DNA from: a virus
Direction: 5' to 3' (one strand)
IMG/VR virus record: IMGVR_UViG_3300031455_000003
Coordinates: 1-61,934 of that record
Length of the DNA: 61,934 nucleotides
Part shown: piece after piece, positions 24,412 through 30,534 of the stretch
Layout of the letters: the number at the start of each line of letters is the position of its first letter
Position numbering within the stretch: position 1 is the stretch's first letter
The notes under the pieces: generated by a model
What the model was told of the DNA's origin: nothing
The model's input: the letters and a program-made list of their open reading frames with translations, nothing else
The model's database searches: none
Position numbers and translations under genes: made by a program

Positions 24412-24614
24412 TTCCCCCACCCCACGATAATGCCGAACTGCACAGTGATGCTGATCATGGCGTTGATCGCCCCGAGCATCTCGGCCGGGTGAACGACGCG
24501 GGATGCGTCGGGCGCGCTGATGTGGTGCGCCCGGCCCGCCCGGATGGTCAGCGCCAGATCGGCGTTGCTCCACGCTGGCGCGGCGATGGTGCGCTCGATT
24601 GTGCGGGTGGTCAT
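24408..24614 (-). CDS. Small hypothetical protein, possible membrane segment
   Basis: A 68-residue protein, start MTTRTIERTIAAPAWSNADL. The C-terminal 25 residues (GAINAMISITVQFGIIVGWG) are hydrophobic and may insert in the membrane. Function unknown. Confidence 0.5.
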   Translation of the reverse strand: MTTRTIERTIAAPAWSNADLALTIRAGRAHHISAPDASRVVHPAEMLGAINAMISITVQFGIIVGWGK

Positions 24615-24838
24615 GGCCGATCCCCCAGAAGATGGCCGCGCCCTGCGTTGATGACATCGTTCCGGTAGGTCTCGCCGCTGCGCTGGCACTCCTGCCGCCA
24701 CTCCCAGTCGGCCTCGGCCCGGGCCTCGAACTCGGCGACGAGATCGGCCGCGATGTTGCGGACCTGCTCGACGGTGAACTCCATTTCCTCGGCCTGCTCG
24801 CAGATCGAGGTGAGGAAGGTGTTGTGCGTGTCGGTCAT
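24611..24838 (-). CDS. Small hypothetical protein
   Basis: A 75-residue acidic helical protein, start MTDTHNTFLTSICEQAEEM. Overlaps both neighbours by 4 bases. Confidence 0.55.
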   Translation of the reverse strand: MTDTHNTFLTSICEQAEEMEFTVEQVRNIAADLVAEFEARAEADWEWRQECQRSGETYRNDVINAGRGHLLGDRP

Positions 24839-25038
24839 GGGTTGAACTCCTTCCCGGACCCCTTGCAGGCGTCACAAGGTCCGACTAGGCGCGGATGCGG
24901 ATCATTCGGGTGGCCGCTGTAGAGCGATCCCTCGCCGCCACACTTGTCGCAGTTGGGCAGCGTCTCGCACTCGTCGCACAGGTCGTTGCCAGTGAAGAAA
25001 TCGCAGACCGGGCAATATCCGCTGCTACTGCGGGTCAT
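24835..25038 (-). CDS. Zinc-binding DnaJ-like cysteine protein
   Basis: A 67-residue protein from MTRSSSGYCPVCDF. Four CxxC pairs (CPVC, CDEC, CDKCGGEG, CDACKGSG) resemble the DnaJ zinc-finger repeats CxxCxGxG. It could bind RNA, DNA or protein. No J domain is present. Confidence 0.65.
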   Translation of the reverse strand: MTRSSSGYCPVCDFFTGNDLCDECETLPNCDKCGGEGSLYSGHPNDPHPRLVGPCDACKGSGKEFNP

Positions 25039-25244
25039 GGCAGCACCGGAAGGTCGGGGAGGTTGTGCCACATGGGGTTGAGCCCCATGCCCTGAAAATC
25101 CCAGCACGCATCAATCTCGGCGTCATAGGCGCTGATCCGGCCCTTGTGCCAAGTCGCGATGTGCATGCCGGGCTCAAAGCCCTCGTCGGTGACGAGGTAT
25201 GCGCCCGTCTTCGGGAACGTCTCGATCGGCTGCCACTCGTTCAT
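25035..25244 (-). CDS. DUF551-like small protein
   Basis: A 69-residue protein: MNEWQPIETFPKTGAYLVTD then WDFQGMGLNPMWHNLPDLP, the layout of DUF551. Its start overlaps the gene at 25241. A fused version of both genes exists at 22370. Confidence 0.7.
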   Translation of the reverse strand: MNEWQPIETFPKTGAYLVTDEGFEPGMHIATWHKGRISAYDAEIDACWDFQGMGLNPMWHNLPDLPVLP

Positions 25245-25513
25245 GGCGCGTCACCGAGGGCGGCGCGGGCACAGTCCTGCATTCGGTAGACGACGCCGAG
25301 AAGGCCATCATCTCCGTGCTCGCGCACCTCTGTTGCGATGTCGGACAGCGCCTCTCGAAGCCGCGCGTTCTCCGCCTTCAAGTGGGAGAGGATGCGCGCG
25401 GCGAGATCGTCGCACTCAACGACCAACTCTTTCTCTGAGCGGAACCACCTTCCGTCGTCGCGCCAGTCGCGGATCATCGACGCAACGGTTTTCACGAGAT
25501 CACCATCCGTCAC
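25241..25513 (-). CDS. Hypothetical protein with RDWRDD domain
   Basis: A 90-residue protein; residues 12-40 (SMIRDWRDDGRWFRSEKEL) are shared with the N-terminus of the DUF551 fusion at 22370. A coiled coil follows. The paired domains here are separate genes that overlap by 4 bases. Confidence 0.6.
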   Translation of the reverse strand: MTDGDLVKTVASMIRDWRDDGRWFRSEKELVVECDDLAARILSHLKAENARLREALSDIATEVREHGDDGLLGVVYRMQDCARAALGDAP

Positions 25514-25707
25514 GTCCGCGCCCTCCGCAGGATCAGCTCAGCCTTCCGCACCCGCTCAGCGAAGCTGTCGCCACGGAGCACGGGGTTGACGCGCAAGCCG
25601 CTGGTGATGCGCCCGCCCTCGCTGATCGTCGCGGCGTAGGGCGTGGCGTCGATGATCTCGCCCTGGGCGAGGATGTGGCTGGCGATGCGGAGGGTGGCGT
25701 AGGTCAT
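25510..25707 (-). CDS. Small protein, ASHI-type domain
   Basis: A 65-residue protein, start MTYATLRIASHILAQGEII. It shares the pattern ATxxxASHIxAxGxxI with the N-terminus of the neighbouring gene 25712-26053, so the two are partial paralogs. It ends in a basic helix. Confidence 0.55.
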   Translation of the reverse strand: MTYATLRIASHILAQGEIIDATPYAATISEGGRITSGLRVNPVLRGDSFAERVRKAELILRRART

Positions 25708-25711
25708 GGCT

Positions 25712-26053
25712 TTAGCACCCCGAGTTGAAGCAGCCGGCCGGACGACCCTGATTGACCCCGTAGTTCGGGCTGTGGATCGCCGAGCCCTTGCGCGAGTAGG
25801 CGCTGGCTTCGTAGTCCCGCTGCTCGCTGACGGACCGGCCGTTGTTGTAGGTCTGCGTGTCCCGCTTCAGCGGGCCGGTGCTGTCGGTTCCAGCCAGCGC
25901 TGGCCCGGCGACGATGACGCCGATGAGCGCAGCGGTGAGCAGGCGGCCGGTGTAGGTGCGGCTGCCGTCGCGGACGGTGGCGGTGGTCCCGTCGCTCTCG
26001 ATCAGGTCGCCGACGGCGCTGATGTGGCTGGCGAAGGCGATAGTGGCGATCAT
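25712..26053 (-). CDS. ASHI-type domain fused to a membrane/secreted segment
   Basis: A 113-residue protein. Residues 1-36 match the small protein at 25510. Residues about 38-55 (LLTAALIGVIVAGPALAG) look like a membrane segment or signal peptide with an ALAG cleavage site. The rest is polar (KRDTQTYNNGRSVSEQRD). The hybrid form suggests a fusion of two short genes. Confidence 0.55.
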   Translation of the reverse strand: MIATIAFASHISAVGDLIESDGTTATVRDGSRTYTGRLLTAALIGVIVAGPALAGTDSTGPLKRDTQTYNNGRSVSEQRDYEASAYSRKGSAIHSPNYGVNQGRPAGCFNSGC

Positions 26054-26238
26054 CAGAATTCCTCCGCCATCTCGCGCCGCATCTCGTCGGCCTCGAAAAG
26101 GTCCCAGTAGATTTCGGCGGGGTCGTCGGCCCCGAACTCGCGCTCGATAAAGGCGAGCGCATCACCGAATTCCATTCCGAGGATGGCGCGCTGCTGCGCG
26201 CGGGTCGGGTAGGCCGGTTTAACGATGGTGGCGATCAT
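26053..26238 (-). CDS. Small hypothetical protein
   Basis: A 61-residue acidic protein, start MIATIVKPAYPTRAQQ. Its first codons repeat those of the next gene (MIATI). The leader contains GAGAGCAAGGGAG, which recurs before the gene at 26371. Confidence 0.55.
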   Translation of the reverse strand: MIATIVKPAYPTRAQQRAILGMEFGDALAFIEREFGADDPAEIYWDLFEADEMRREMAEEF

Positions 26239-26370
26239 GGTTCAGGTGGTCTCCCTTGCTCTCCCGTCAGCGGGGTGCGTCTGCGCCGTCTTTCCGGCTG
26301 TCACCCGCTGCTCGCCGGGGTTCGCGCCGGCACCCATACCGGAAGGGCTGCGGGTAGAGCCCCGGAGGGC

Positions 26371-26613
26371 TCAGGCCGCGAGCGTCATGGCCGCGACCCA
26401 CTTCTCGGCCCACGGTTCGATTTCGGACTTGCCTACTGCAGCCAAGGCCGCCGCCAGGACATCGGTGTCCTGGTAGGAGTAGCGGCACCCCTCGGCGCAG
26501 AGCTTCCGCACGGAAGCGATATGCGCGGCCTGCAGCGGCACGGCGGCGTCGAGGCGGGAAATGATCTCGTCGGCGGTGATCGATCCGGCGGGGCTGTAGA
26601 GACTGTAGATCAT
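26371..26613 (-). CDS. First gene of leftward early operon, hypothetical
   Basis: An 80-residue protein, start MIYSLYSPAGSITADEII, with ribosome site AAGGGAG. It is the first reading frame after the candidate leftward promoter and operators, the place of N or cIII in lambda, but resembles neither. The gap 26239-26370 holds only the repeated leader sequence and no gene I can see. Confidence 0.55.
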   Translation of the reverse strand: MIYSLYSPAGSITADEIISRLDAAVPLQAAHIASVRKLCAEGCRYSYQDTDVLAAALAAVGKSEIEPWAEKWVAAMTLAA

Positions 26614-26680
26614 ATGCGGCTCCCTTGCTCTCCCGTTTCAGCGGCCCGGCTGGGCGATCGGCGGGGTGGTGTTGGGAGCC

Positions 26681-26710
26681 AACATACGCTAAAGCGCAAA
26701 TCGCTGTCTA
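26681..26710 (-). promoter_or_regulatory. Candidate leftward early promoter (PL-like)
   Basis: On the minus strand TAGACA (26710-26705), an 18-base spacer and TATGTT (26686-26681). The operator copy 26684-26699 covers the spacer and -10, as expected for a repressible promoter. It would drive the operon starting at 26613. Confidence 0.5.
26684..26699. promoter_or_regulatory. Operator copy OL1-like
   Basis: ATACGCTAAAGCGCAA, 15 of 16 bases identical to the copy at 27246-27261. Near-palindromic, centred between the two -35/-10 hexamers of the leftward promoter. Likely bound by the CI-like and Cro-like proteins. Confidence 0.65.
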
Positions 26711-26718
26711 GAGGAATA

Positions 26719-26734
26719 ATGCGCTATACCGCAA
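26719..26734. promoter_or_regulatory. Operator copy OL2-like
   Basis: ATGCGCTATACCGCAA, the most symmetrical copy (TGCG-CTATAC-CGCA core). It lies just upstream of the leftward -35 and also overlaps the ATG of a rightward reading frame. Confidence 0.65.
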
Positions 26735-27018
26735 ATTCAGATATCGCTAACCTATGTGGCGCGACGGGCTGGCGCGAATCAGAAAATGGGCCTGACGCTA
26801 AACCGGGCGAATTTGAGAAGCCCATGGGGGGAGATTTTCGGAAAATGGGAGACGGCAGAAACGACGAAATCCGTAGCGCAATCACGGCACTAAGCAGGCC
26901 GGATCGCTCTCGGTTGCGGCAGCTTCTGGACGCTCTGCTTGCCTGGCCTACTTCCGGGGAAGGATCGCAGCCAGTCCGTCGCGCTCTCTCCGATCCAAAT
27001 CGCGCACCCGATCAATAA
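26719..27018 (+). CDS. Possible rightward gene opposite cI
   Basis: A 99-residue frame, start MRYTANSDIANLCG, with GAGG five bases before the ATG. The centre (NDEIRSAITALSRPDRSRL) reads like a real helical protein. It converges on cI, overlapping its last 71 bases. An operator covers its start codon. A later start at 26824 is possible. Coding status is uncertain. Confidence 0.4.
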   Translation: MRYTANSDIANLCGATGWRESENGPDAKPGEFEKPMGGDFRKMGDGRNDEIRSAITALSRPDRSRLRQLLDALLAWPTSGEGSQPVRRALSDPNRAPDQ

Positions 27019-27232
27019 GGGCCTGCGTCTCGGGGTCGTCGCGTTCGTCCTCAAACAAATCGAGCACATGGACTTCGAGAGCCTTTGCGATCGCCGCCAG
27101 CGTGCTCAGGCGCGGATTACCCTTGCCCGTCTCAAGCTCGGAAAGAGTTGCTGCGCGCACTTCCGCTTGGTCCGCTAAAGCCTCTTGGCTCAAGCCGGCC
27201 GCCTCACGAAGTGCCCTGATCCGTGTTCGCAT
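26948..27232 (-). CDS. CI-like repressor, HTH XRE family
   Basis: A 94-residue protein from the ATG at 27232 (a GTG at 27244 would add 4 residues). Residues 5-58 are an XRE helix-turn-helix (LREAAGLSQEALADQAEV, then LSELETGKGNPRLSTLAAI). It has no RecA-cleavage peptidase domain, being much shorter than lambda CI, so induction would need another signal. It faces the Cro-like gene across three operators. Confidence 0.8.
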   Translation of the reverse strand: MRTRIRALREAAGLSQEALADQAEVRAATLSELETGKGNPRLSTLAAIAKALEVHVLDLFEDERDDPETQALIDRVRDLDRRERDGLAAILPRK

Positions 27233-27245
27233 GATAATTGCCACG

Positions 27246-27261
27246 TTACGCTAAAGCGCAA
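27246..27261. promoter_or_regulatory. Operator copy OR3-like
   Basis: TTACGCTAAAGCGCAA, a 16-bp imperfect palindrome (arms TTACGCT and AGCGCAA) located 14 bases before the cI ATG. Suited to autoregulation of cI. Confidence 0.65.
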
Positions 27262-27270
27262 ACCCAATCC

Positions 27271-27286
27271 ACACGGTATAGCGCAA
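27271..27286. promoter_or_regulatory. Operator copy OR2-like
   Basis: ACACGGTATAGCGCAA, the reverse complement form of the copy at 27306. The two together make a perfect 15-bp inverted repeat (27273-27287 and 27305-27319) with 17 bases between arms. Confidence 0.7.
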
Positions 27287-27294
27287 GAAGGCGC

Positions 27295-27324
27295 TTGACG
27301 CGTCCTTGCGCTATACCGTATGGT
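27295..27324 (+). promoter_or_regulatory. Candidate rightward early promoter (PR-like)
   Basis: TTGACG (27295-27300), an 18-base spacer and TATGGT (27319-27324). The operator 27306-27321 fills the spacer and touches the -10. Expected transcription start is near 27331, almost exactly at the cro ATG (27332). Confidence 0.6.
27306..27321. promoter_or_regulatory. Operator copy OR1-like
   Basis: TTGCGCTATACCGTAT, placed inside the rightward promoter. Fifth copy of the same operator family. Confidence 0.7.
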
Positions 27325-27331
27325 TAAGGGC

Positions 27332-27541
27332 ATGACACATCCTCTCGAAAACTATCTCGAGCAGACCCGGACCACCGGACGGCAGTTCGCGGCCAAGGTC
27401 GGCGTTCGCGAGGCGACCGTCTCGGCGTGGAAATCTGGCGTTATCCCGAAGCCGGCTCAGATGCAGCGGATCGCCGAAGTGACCGCTGGCGCGCTTCCGG
27501 TGACGGCCTGGTTTCAGTCCGACCAAGGCGACGCGGCATGA
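27332..27541 (+). CDS. Cro-like regulator (HTH)
   Basis: A 69-residue protein from MTHPLENYLEQ. Residues about 13-45 (GRQFAAKVGVREATVSAW) form the helix-turn-helix of a Cro/CII-size regulator. An upstream ATG at 27320 falls inside the -10 of the candidate promoter, so 27332 is preferred; the message would then be leaderless. It is the first gene of the rightward operon. Confidence 0.75.
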   Translation: MTHPLENYLEQTRTTGRQFAAKVGVREATVSAWKSGVIPKPAQMQRIAEVTAGALPVTAWFQSDQGDAA

Positions 27542-28104
27542 GCCGGCCGATCTCTTTCTCGGGAGCGACCTATTCCGCGATCAATCCCGAAATGCCGAAG
27601 GCCGAGCGGGATCGTGCGCGCCGTAAGACTGCGAATGCAATCAAACGCGGAGATCTGGTTCGGCCGACGCACTGCGAGGCTTGCGGTGGCTCGGGCCGAT
27701 ATCCGATCCACGCGCACCACCCAGACTATCGCAAGCCGTTCGAAGTGATGTGGCTCTGCCGGCCGTGCCATTGGATCGAGCACAACCGGGTCAGCCGGGA
27801 GGCCAAGTTCGGTTACTACAGCCGAGATGATGTCCGCGAATACGCGCTGGCACGCCGGGAGGCTAGCGACGAGAACCGTGAGCGCAACCGCGCCGCGCAC
27901 CGAGCGCGGTGGGCCGCGATGCGCCCCTATAAGCGGCCGAACCGAGCAAAGCCCGGATCGCTCGCTCTCGCCAAGCGCATGGCAGCGGACGGGGCAACCC
28001 TTACCGCCATTGCGAAAGAGATCGGCCTGACGCTCTCCGGCGCACACCGATTCCTGAAGCGCAACGGCATCGAACGTAGCGCAACGCTCAAGGACGCAGC
28101 ATGA
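27538..28104 (+). CDS. HNH-type zinc protein with C-terminal helix-turn-helix
   Basis: A 188-residue protein coupled to cro by ATGA. CEACGGSG, then HAHHPDY and VMWLCRPCHWIEHN form a zinc-bound HNH site seen in phage endonucleases. The last 50 residues (MAADGATLTAIAKEIGLTL) are a helix-turn-helix. It could be a free-standing homing endonuclease or a DNA-binding regulator. Confidence 0.7.
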   Translation: MSRPISFSGATYSAINPEMPKAERDRARRKTANAIKRGDLVRPTHCEACGGSGRYPIHAHHPDYRKPFEVMWLCRPCHWIEHNRVSREAKFGYYSRDDVREYALARREASDENRERNRAAHRARWAAMRPYKRPNRAKPGSLALAKRMAADGATLTAIAKEIGLTLSGAHRFLKRNGIERSATLKDAA

Positions 28105-28352
28105 GGCGAGTGCGCAATCCTGTCGCGATTGCCAGCCCATCCGAACACCGGCGGGAATTCCTCCTTGCCGCGCAGCAGATCCCGCCCGGGGTTTCATGGC
28201 TGCTGCGCACAACTGGCCGGGGCGCTCGCGTCTCGGCCGCTTTTCTCCCTTCCGATGATCAGCCTCCCCCGTCCCCTGCGGGGTCCCTGCGCGCCCCTCT
28301 CGCTGACCCGCGCCCCGAGGCTGATCACCCGAACGGAGGAGTAGCCGCATGA
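28101..28352 (+). CDS. Hypothetical protein
   Basis: An 83-residue protein with a Pro-rich second half. ATGA overlap with the HNH gene and 4-base overlap with the next support translation. Function unknown. Confidence 0.45.
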   Translation: MRRVRNPVAIASPSEHRREFLLAAQQIPPGVSWLLRTTGRGARVSAAFLPSDDQPPPSPAGSLRAPLADPRPEADHPNGGVAA

Positions 28353-28540
28353 GCTTCATCGACCGCCTGCAGCCCGGCAGCTTCACCGAATACGCGCGGT
28401 GGACTTCGGCCGGCCGGCCTGACGCCGACACGCTGGCCGAGGCGAAGGCGCTAGCCGCCCAGGGGCGCATCCAGATCCGGCAGCGCAAGGAATGGGACGA
28501 TCTGGTCTATGAGGCGAGGCCCTGCCATGCGCGAGGATGA
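28349..28540 (+). CDS. Small hypothetical protein
   Basis: A 63-residue protein, start MSFIDRLQPGSFTEYARW, with a charged helix (DADTLAEAKALAAQGRIQI). Function unknown. Confidence 0.55.
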   Translation: MSFIDRLQPGSFTEYARWTSAGRPDADTLAEAKALAAQGRIQIRQRKEWDDLVYEARPCHARG

Positions 28541-28898
28541 GATGACGGCCGCGCTCAGCGGGGCATTCCAGGCCGTCTACGGACAGCCGGTCCCGATGAG
28601 GGAGTGGAGGACCTGGCGGAACGGCAGGATACTGGAGGACCTGAAAAAGGGCCTCTCCCCGAAGCAGGTCGCCGGCAGGTGGGAGCTCTCCCACAACAGC
28701 ATCAACCGGATCGCAGCCACCTTCCCAACCCTCCCAGCTCCGCGCGGACGGCGCGGGTCGCGCGCGCAGTCTGCCATGCGCCGAGCCGAGGTCGTTCGCC
28801 TCCGTGGCGAGGGCCGCACATTCACTGAGATCGCCGCGGTGGTCGGGATCACCCCCGAGGGCTGTGCGTATCTCTTCAAGAGGGGCGCGCAGGCATGA
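28527..28898 (+). CDS. Protein with two helix-turn-helix motifs
   Basis: A 123-residue protein from MREDEMTAALSGAF. HTH-like segments lie at about 42-60 (LSPKQVAGRWELSHNSI) and 97-115 (TFTEIAAVVGITPEGCAYL). It is probably a sequence-specific DNA-binding protein of the early operon. Confidence 0.65.
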   Translation: MREDEMTAALSGAFQAVYGQPVPMREWRTWRNGRILEDLKKGLSPKQVAGRWELSHNSINRIAATFPTLPAPRGRRGSRAQSAMRRAEVVRLRGEGRTFTEIAAVVGITPEGCAYLFKRGAQA

Positions 28899-29197
28899 AC
28901 ACCTATCGCCTCGCCATACTGCTCGCCTTCGCCGCGCTGCCTGCCGCTGCGCAGCAACAGACCTGCGGACCAGCCGCACAGGTCATGCACCGTCTGGCCG
29001 ACCAATACGGCGAGACGCTGCAGAGCGAGGGCTACAGTTCCGACGCCGGCATCATGCAGGTTTACGCCGCGCCCGAGGGCGAGCGGACGTGGACGATCAT
29101 CGTCCTTCGCCCGGACGGCAGCGCCTGCCTCGTCGCCGCTGGCGTGATGTTCGAGCAGATCGAGTCGGAGCCGATCAAGCCGGGAGCGCCGACGTGA
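28895..29197 (+). CDS. Secreted hypothetical protein
   Basis: A 100-residue protein with a signal peptide (MNTYRLAILLAFAALPAAA, cut before QQQ). The mature part has two Cys and a beta pattern. It would act in the periplasm. First of three exported or membrane-bound early products in a row. Confidence 0.65.
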   Translation: MNTYRLAILLAFAALPAAAQQQTCGPAAQVMHRLADQYGETLQSEGYSSDAGIMQVYAAPEGERTWTIIVLRPDGSACLVAAGVMFEQIESEPIKPGAPT

Positions 29198-29322
29198 AAA
29201 GGATCGGGTTCACTGACGAATATCTAGCCATCGTCGGCACTCGCCGGCAGCTTGTCTGGTATCCGATCGCGCTGGTTGCTGCCGTTGCTGTTGAGGTTGC
29301 GCTGCTGTGGTGGCTGGCATGA
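29194..29322 (+). CDS. Small membrane protein (GTG start)
   Basis: A 42-residue protein with one C-terminal membrane segment (YPIALVAAVAVEVALLWW). GTG overlaps the stop before it and TGA overlaps the ATG after it. Confidence 0.6.
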   Translation: MKRIGFTDEYLAIVGTRRQLVWYPIALVAAVAVEVALLWWLA

Positions 29323-29672
29323 TCCGCCTCTACGCCCTCTCGCTTGCCGCCGGGCTGGCGTTCTCGGCCGCGGTGCAGGTTGCGCACTCCCACAGCTTCT
29401 ATGACGCAGCCTGCTGCCACGATCGGGACTGCTACCCCATCGACAACCCGCGCGTCGATGTCCGGCCGGACGGCTACTTCGTCACCCTGTCCCCGGGCGA
29501 TCATCCGCTGGTGACGCGGACCGTCACCCGCCTGTTCCGCTTCAGCGACATGGACCCCGGCAACAACAACGTGGAGCCGCGGGAGGCCCGCCAGAGCCAG
29601 GACGAGAACTTCCACGCCTGCATGGTCGGCGGGGTGATCTTCTGCCTCTACGCGCCGCTGCAGGGGTATTGA
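29319..29672 (+). CDS. Secreted cysteine-containing protein
   Basis: A 117-residue protein with signal peptide (MIRLYALSLAAGLAFSAAV). The mature start HSFYDAACCHDRDCYPID has the CCxxxDC motif found in small exported proteins of alphaproteobacteria and their phages; more Cys near the end suggest disulfides. Could modify the host envelope. Role unproven. Confidence 0.65.
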   Translation: MIRLYALSLAAGLAFSAAVQVAHSHSFYDAACCHDRDCYPIDNPRVDVRPDGYFVTLSPGDHPLVTRTVTRLFRFSDMDPGNNNVEPREARQSQDENFHACMVGGVIFCLYAPLQGY

Positions 29673-29674
29673 GC

Positions 29675-30298
29675 ATGATCGCCGCGCTCTACGTCCAGGC
29701 GAATGGCTGCTACTTCGATGTGCCCGAAGTTATCCCGTGGTGTGAGAAGCGCGACGCTAGGCGATACGTGGGGCCACACCCGGTTGTAGCGCACCCACCG
29801 TGTCAGCGATGGGGCCGGTTCTGGCACGGTAGCACGCGCAAACCGCATCAGTTCAAGCTCGGCGACGATGGTGGTTGCTTCGCGGCGGCGCTGGAGGCCG
29901 TCCGCCAGTTCGGTGGCGTGCTGGAGCATCCCGCGGATAGCCGCGCCTGGGCGCACTTCAATCTGAATGCCCCGCCGCGTTCAGGTGGCTGGATCGGCGC
30001 GGACATGATGATGGGCTGGACCTGCTACGTCGAGCAGGGGCGATACGGCCACTTCGCCAACAAACCGACTTGGCTCTACGCCTGCGGAACCGACCTGCCC
30101 GAACTCCGCTGGGGCCGCGGCGAGCAGCGGCTGCATCCGATCGCCCTGGAGCGCCACGGCTACGCGAAGGCCAGACGCATCGGCATGATGGCGATGGTCG
30201 GCGGCAAGAACAAAACGCTCATCCGCGAGGCCACCCCACCAGCATTCCGCGACGTGCTGCTCTCGATCGCCGCAACGGCCCATGCGAGGGCAGCATGA
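29675..30298 (+). CDS. Cytosine methyltransferase-like protein, uncertain
   Basis: A 207-residue protein. HPPCQRWG resembles the Pro-Cys catalytic loop of cytosine-5 methyltransferases, and VLEHPADSRAW the ENV/ENP position, but the usual SAM-binding FxGxG start is not evident (IAALYVQANGCYF). It may be a divergent pyrimidine-modifying enzyme. ATG 29675 is preferred over TTG 29669. Confidence 0.5.
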   Translation: MIAALYVQANGCYFDVPEVIPWCEKRDARRYVGPHPVVAHPPCQRWGRFWHGSTRKPHQFKLGDDGGCFAAALEAVRQFGGVLEHPADSRAWAHFNLNAPPRSGGWIGADMMMGWTCYVEQGRYGHFANKPTWLYACGTDLPELRWGRGEQRLHPIALERHGYAKARRIGMMAMVGGKNKTLIREATPPAFRDVLLSIAATAHARAA

Positions 30299-30534
30299 TC
30301 ACCCTCACCCCGATCGAGACGGCCGCCCTGTCGCATCTGGCGACGCTCAGCGAGCCCTACAGGCCGCTCCGTGGCGCGGCTCCCTCTGCCACCTGCCTCG
30401 CCCGCCTCGTGCCCCACGGCCTCGTCACAGGCCAGCGGGAGCCTATCGACGCCGTCCGATGCAGGCGCAGGGAGGTGACCGTCTACAGCATCACCGTGGC
30501 GGGGCTGGCGGCTGTCGAAGCGGTGGCAGCGTGA
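30295..30534 (+). CDS. Small winged-helix-like protein
   Basis: A 79-residue protein, start MITLTPIETAALSHLATL, with a beta-wing end (VYSITVAGLAAVEAV) like a short winged helix. Coupled at both ends by 4-base overlaps. Confidence 0.55.
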   Translation: MITLTPIETAALSHLATLSEPYRPLRGAAPSATCLARLVPHGLVTGQREPIDAVRCRRREVTVYSITVAGLAAVEAVAA

